NCBI GenBank assembly: GCA_013285915.1
Contig: JABDGS010000023.1
Span: forward strand, 1 to 44,618
DNA length: 44,618 bases
Direction of reading: 5' to 3'
Source: Bacteroidota bacterium
GTDB taxonomy: Bacteria; Bacteroidota; Bacteroidia; Chitinophagales; Chitinophagaceae
Shown here one piece after another: positions 42,221 to 44,618 of the stretch. The position numbers and the translations under genes are program-made. The notes below the pieces were generated by a model. It saw only the letters and a list, made by a program, of their open reading frames with translations. It was not told the DNA's origin and did not search any database. Position 1 is the stretch's first letter, and each line of letters opens with the position of its first letter.

Positions 42221-44618
42221 TTCTCAAACTCTTAACCGGGTTAGCTGTTGCTGCGCGTATTGTTCTTGCACTTAAAACAATTAAAGCAATGGCAACCAGC
42301 AGCACGCCGCTTACCGCAAATATCCACCAGCTAAGCGCCGTATGATATGAATAGCCCTGCAGCCATTTATTGGTAGCCCACCATGCCAGTGGCACAGCAA
42401 CAATAAAAGCAAGTATTATCAGCCGCACAAAATCTTTACTCAGCAACATTACTATTTGCTGTACCGAAGCGCCCAATACCTTACGTACACCAATTTCCTT
42501 GGTGCGCTGGTTGGTTGTGTAAATGGCCAGGCCCAATAAACCAAGACAGCTTATAAAAATAGCCAACCCTGTTGCCCACGTTAATAATGTGGATGTACTT
42601 TGCTCTGCTGCGTAAAATTTGGCTATACTTTCATCAAAAAACTGGAAGGTAAAATTATCGTCAGGGTATACTTGTTTCCAGGCCGCTTCCATTTTAGCGA
42701 TCGCTGTTTTCCAGTTACTGCCATCTGCATTACGCTGTTTTAAAGCAACATGCAGCATGTAGTAAAGGTCTTTTTCAGCCACGTACACAAGCGGCTTAAT
42801 ATCGCTGTGAAAAGATTTGGTATGTACATCAGCCAAAACACCTGCAATAGGCAATTGTTTATCGCCGTGGCTTATAAATTGCCCCACAGCGTCAGCAGGG
42901 TTATTAAACCCGATAGCCTGTGCGTAAGTGTTGTTTATTAAATAAGCTGTGGTGCTGTCAGCCGGCTGCAAATATTTACCGGCCAGCAATTTCATATTAT
43001 ACAACTTAAAATATGCCGAATCACCTGCCTTCATTTCAGCGGTTAGCTCTATATCCTTACCATGGCCTTTGTAGTGCATAAGCGTAGCAGAGAGCCCTTG
43101 TACCGCAGGCGGTGCCCCTGCAAAAACAACTGTTTCAAGTTCGGGGATGGCTTTTAGCTTATCAAGCAGTACCAAACGTTTACTGTCCGCTGCATTATAG
43201 GGTGTTTGAATATTTATAATGGCATCTTTTTTATATCCAAGGTCAGCGTTCAGGGCATAATGTATCTGTTTACTTACTACGATAGTGCCGATAATAAAAA
43301 ACTGCGCTATAATAAATTGCGCAACAGTAAGGCTTTTTCTTAATAACGCGCTGCGGTTGGTTGCGCCACCGGCACTTATTACCTGGTTTTTTAAAACAGC
43401 AACGGGTTTAAAGCCAGACAATACAAGTGCGGGATAAAAACCCGACAGAACGCTTACCGCAATTACCAAAATGCTGAGAAAAATTATAACATTAGGCTGC
43501 ATTATCATTTTAAAGCCCACGCCACCAGGTATATAAACTGCAAAGGCCTTCAGCAGCAGTGGTGTTACAGCTACAGATATAATAGTCGCAATCAGCGTAA
43601 GCGCAAATGTTTCAGTAAGAAATTGAAAAATCAGCTGCCTTTTGGTGCTGCCCATAGTTTTACGTATGCCAATTTCTTTGGCCCTTTGTGTAGCCTGTGA
43701 TGTTGTGAGGTTAATAAAGTTTATGCAGCCCAGCAGCAATAAAAAAGCAGCGACAAACAACAGGCCATACATTACATTTTCCTGGCTTTGGCGTTCACTA
43801 AAATTATCATACTCCACATCAAAATGTATCGCTGATAAAGGCTGTAATGCATGTATTATTTTTAATTTAGATGCAGTTGAATTTTTGTTTTGTAAAACCT
43901 GCACCTGTTTTTCCACCTGTGCTGCATTCGCACCCCTGCTTAACTTGATAAAAAATTGGGATGCGCTGCTTATGTTACCCCACGAGTCTGAATTAAAATT
44001 TTCTTTCAACCCGGTGTTTGAAATGGTGCTGAACGATATAAATTCTTTAAAGGTAACATCAGACACTTCGTCGTTATCTTTTACAATACCGGCTACAACT
44101 GGTTTTATTGAATCGTTATACGTTACTGTTTGCCCGATAATTTTATTTATGTCGGTGGTGCCAAAGTATTTTTCAGCACGGCTTTTTGTCAGCACAACCT
44201 TAAAAGGCTCATTAAGTACTGCAGGGTTGCCGCTCAGCCAGCTGTACCCAAATAGTTTAAAATAATTATCATCAGCAAATATTATTTTATCCTGCCCTTT
44301 ATATTTTACGGGCCTCGTTTTGCCAGGCATCGTTATATCAGCGTCGTATAAATGGAATGGTGCAGCGGTTTCAACACCACTTATATCTTTTTTTACCGCC
44401 GCAGGTAAAGGGCCTGGCACACCTGACATTTTAAAAGCACTGCCTGGAAACATCATTGCCGTTACTACCCGATAAATACGGTTGCCGTCTTTTTCATATT
44501 TATCATAGCTAAATTCATAGCTAACTATCATGTAAATTACCAGGCATGCGCTTATACCTATCGCCAGCCCCGAAACGTTTATAAAAGAAAATACCTTGTT
44601 TCTTCCAAAATTTCTTAT
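42213..44618 (-). CDS. MacB/FtsX-type ABC permease, 5' end cut by the window
   Basis: The frame stays open to the last base, giving 801 residues. An ATG occurs at 44531, but the upstream codons encode NFGRNKVFSFINVSGLAIGI, the normal first membrane segment, so the true start is outside the window, probably by about ten codons. Periplasmic, helical and FtsX blocks follow the family: RAKEIGIRKTMGSTKRQLIF and KEIGVRKVLGASVQQIVMLL. The end is NPVKSLRSE. It is the first of the three tandem permeases in the direction of transcription. Only the N-terminal few residues are missing. Confidence 0.92.
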   Translation of the reverse strand: MRNFGRNKVFSFINVSGLAIGISACLVIYMIVSYEFSYDKYEKDGNRIYRVVTAMMFPGSAFKMSGVPGPLPAAVKKDISGVETAAPFHLYDADITMPGKTRPVKYKGQDKIIFADDNYFKLFGYSWLSGNPAVLNEPFKVVLTKSRAEKYFGTTDINKIIGQTVTYNDSIKPVVAGIVKDNDEVSDVTFKEFISFSTISNTGLKENFNSDSWGNISSASQFFIKLSRGANAAQVEKQVQVLQNKNSTASKLKIIHALQPLSAIHFDVEYDNFSERQSQENVMYGLLFVAAFLLLLGCINFINLTTSQATQRAKEIGIRKTMGSTKRQLIFQFLTETFALTLIATIISVAVTPLLLKAFAVYIPGGVGFKMIMQPNVIIFLSILVIAVSVLSGFYPALVLSGFKPVAVLKNQVISAGGATNRSALLRKSLTVAQFIIAQFFIIGTIVVSKQIHYALNADLGYKKDAIINIQTPYNAADSKRLVLLDKLKAIPELETVVFAGAPPAVQGLSATLMHYKGHGKDIELTAEMKAGDSAYFKLYNMKLLAGKYLQPADSTTAYLINNTYAQAIGFNNPADAVGQFISHGDKQLPIAGVLADVHTKSFHSDIKPLVYVAEKDLYYMLHVALKQRNADGSNWKTAIAKMEAAWKQVYPDDNFTFQFFDESIAKFYAAEQSTSTLLTWATGLAIFISCLGLLGLAIYTTNQRTKEIGVRKVLGASVQQIVMLLSKDFVRLIILAFIVAVPLAWWATNKWLQGYSYHTALSWWIFAVSGVLLVAIALIVLSARTIRAATANPVKSLRSE

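Noticed and set aside
41743..42345. A 200-codon plus-strand open frame across the gap between permease genes
   Set aside because: It is antisense to two permeases and runs through the family C repeat; its translated repeat text also appears at 39447-39647, which shows that it is repeat-derived.
43642..44265. A 207-codon plus-strand open frame
   Set aside because: Antisense to the well-supported permease at 42213-44618, with no signal or domain.
36957..44618. A wholly new transporter system from three permeases in a row
   Set aside because: Each protein shows ordinary MacB/FtsX permease features, and tandem paralogues of this type are common in Bacteroidota; only the missing ATPases and the repeats are noteworthy.

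Overview
The window is a 44.6 kb chromosomal stretch from a member of the Bacteroidota, most likely a Chitinophagaceae-like soil or water bacterium. The signs are a large secreted protein with PKD and Ig-like repeats and a type B gliding-motility/T9SS C-terminal sorting domain, LytS/LytTR signalling, DPP IV-type S9 peptidase, a NrtR-like Nudix regulator, long MacB/FtsX permease paralogues ending NPV(K/R)SLR(S/T)E, A/T-rich leaders with few Shine-Dalgarno sequences, and many short intergenic interspersed repeats. No rRNA, tRNA, CRISPR array, transposase or phage gene was recognised.

Layout. 1-4100: methionine branch (metY, metX, homoserine dehydrogenase), closed by an intrinsic terminator. 4105-12276: cell-envelope and secreted enzymes (metallophosphoesterase, T9SS repeat protein, alpha/beta hydrolase with TPRs, DPP IV peptidase). 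12639-13921: a small accessory island of two divergent two-gene units: an unknown gene plus a PD-(D/E)XK-like nuclease gene on the minus strand, and an antitoxin/ParE-RelE toxin pair on the plus strand. 14064-16909: lipoprotein, double-OmpA protein, hemW. 17140-22279: Tat-exported phospholipase C, Nudix-winged-helix regulator, PhzF-like isomerase, RBBP9-like hydrolase. 22441-25251: LytS/LytTR two-component pair followed by two membrane proteins. 25497-27438: Tat/lipoprotein small subunit plus GMC oxidoreductase, preceded by a 17-bp operator-like palindrome. 27825-29435: acyl-CoA carboxylase beta subunit. 29582-44618: an ABC-exporter region with one ATPase, four MacB/FtsX-type permeases and one TolC-like channel, interrupted by an oppositely oriented set of four small genes at 34920-36892 (coiled-coil secreted protein, an eRF1-domain-3-like protein, an orphan soluble histidine kinase, an 83-aa unknown).

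How the genes work together. The met genes cover the route from aspartate semialdehyde to homoserine, O-acetylhomoserine and homocysteine. The ATPase, permease and TolC genes at 29582-34185 can form a tripartite-type exporter, but no membrane-fusion gene is present here and the other three permeases have no adjacent ATPase. Most other genes are single housekeeping or envelope functions.

The best candidates for something little described are the PD-(D/E)XK/unknown pair next to a toxin-antitoxin unit, the eRF1-like/histidine-kinase/83-aa cluster, and the density and placement of short interspersed repeats, especially the near-identical repeat abutting the stop codons of two tandem permease genes. 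No single locus is clearly a new system from sequence reading alone. All family assignments are by eye, without database searches.
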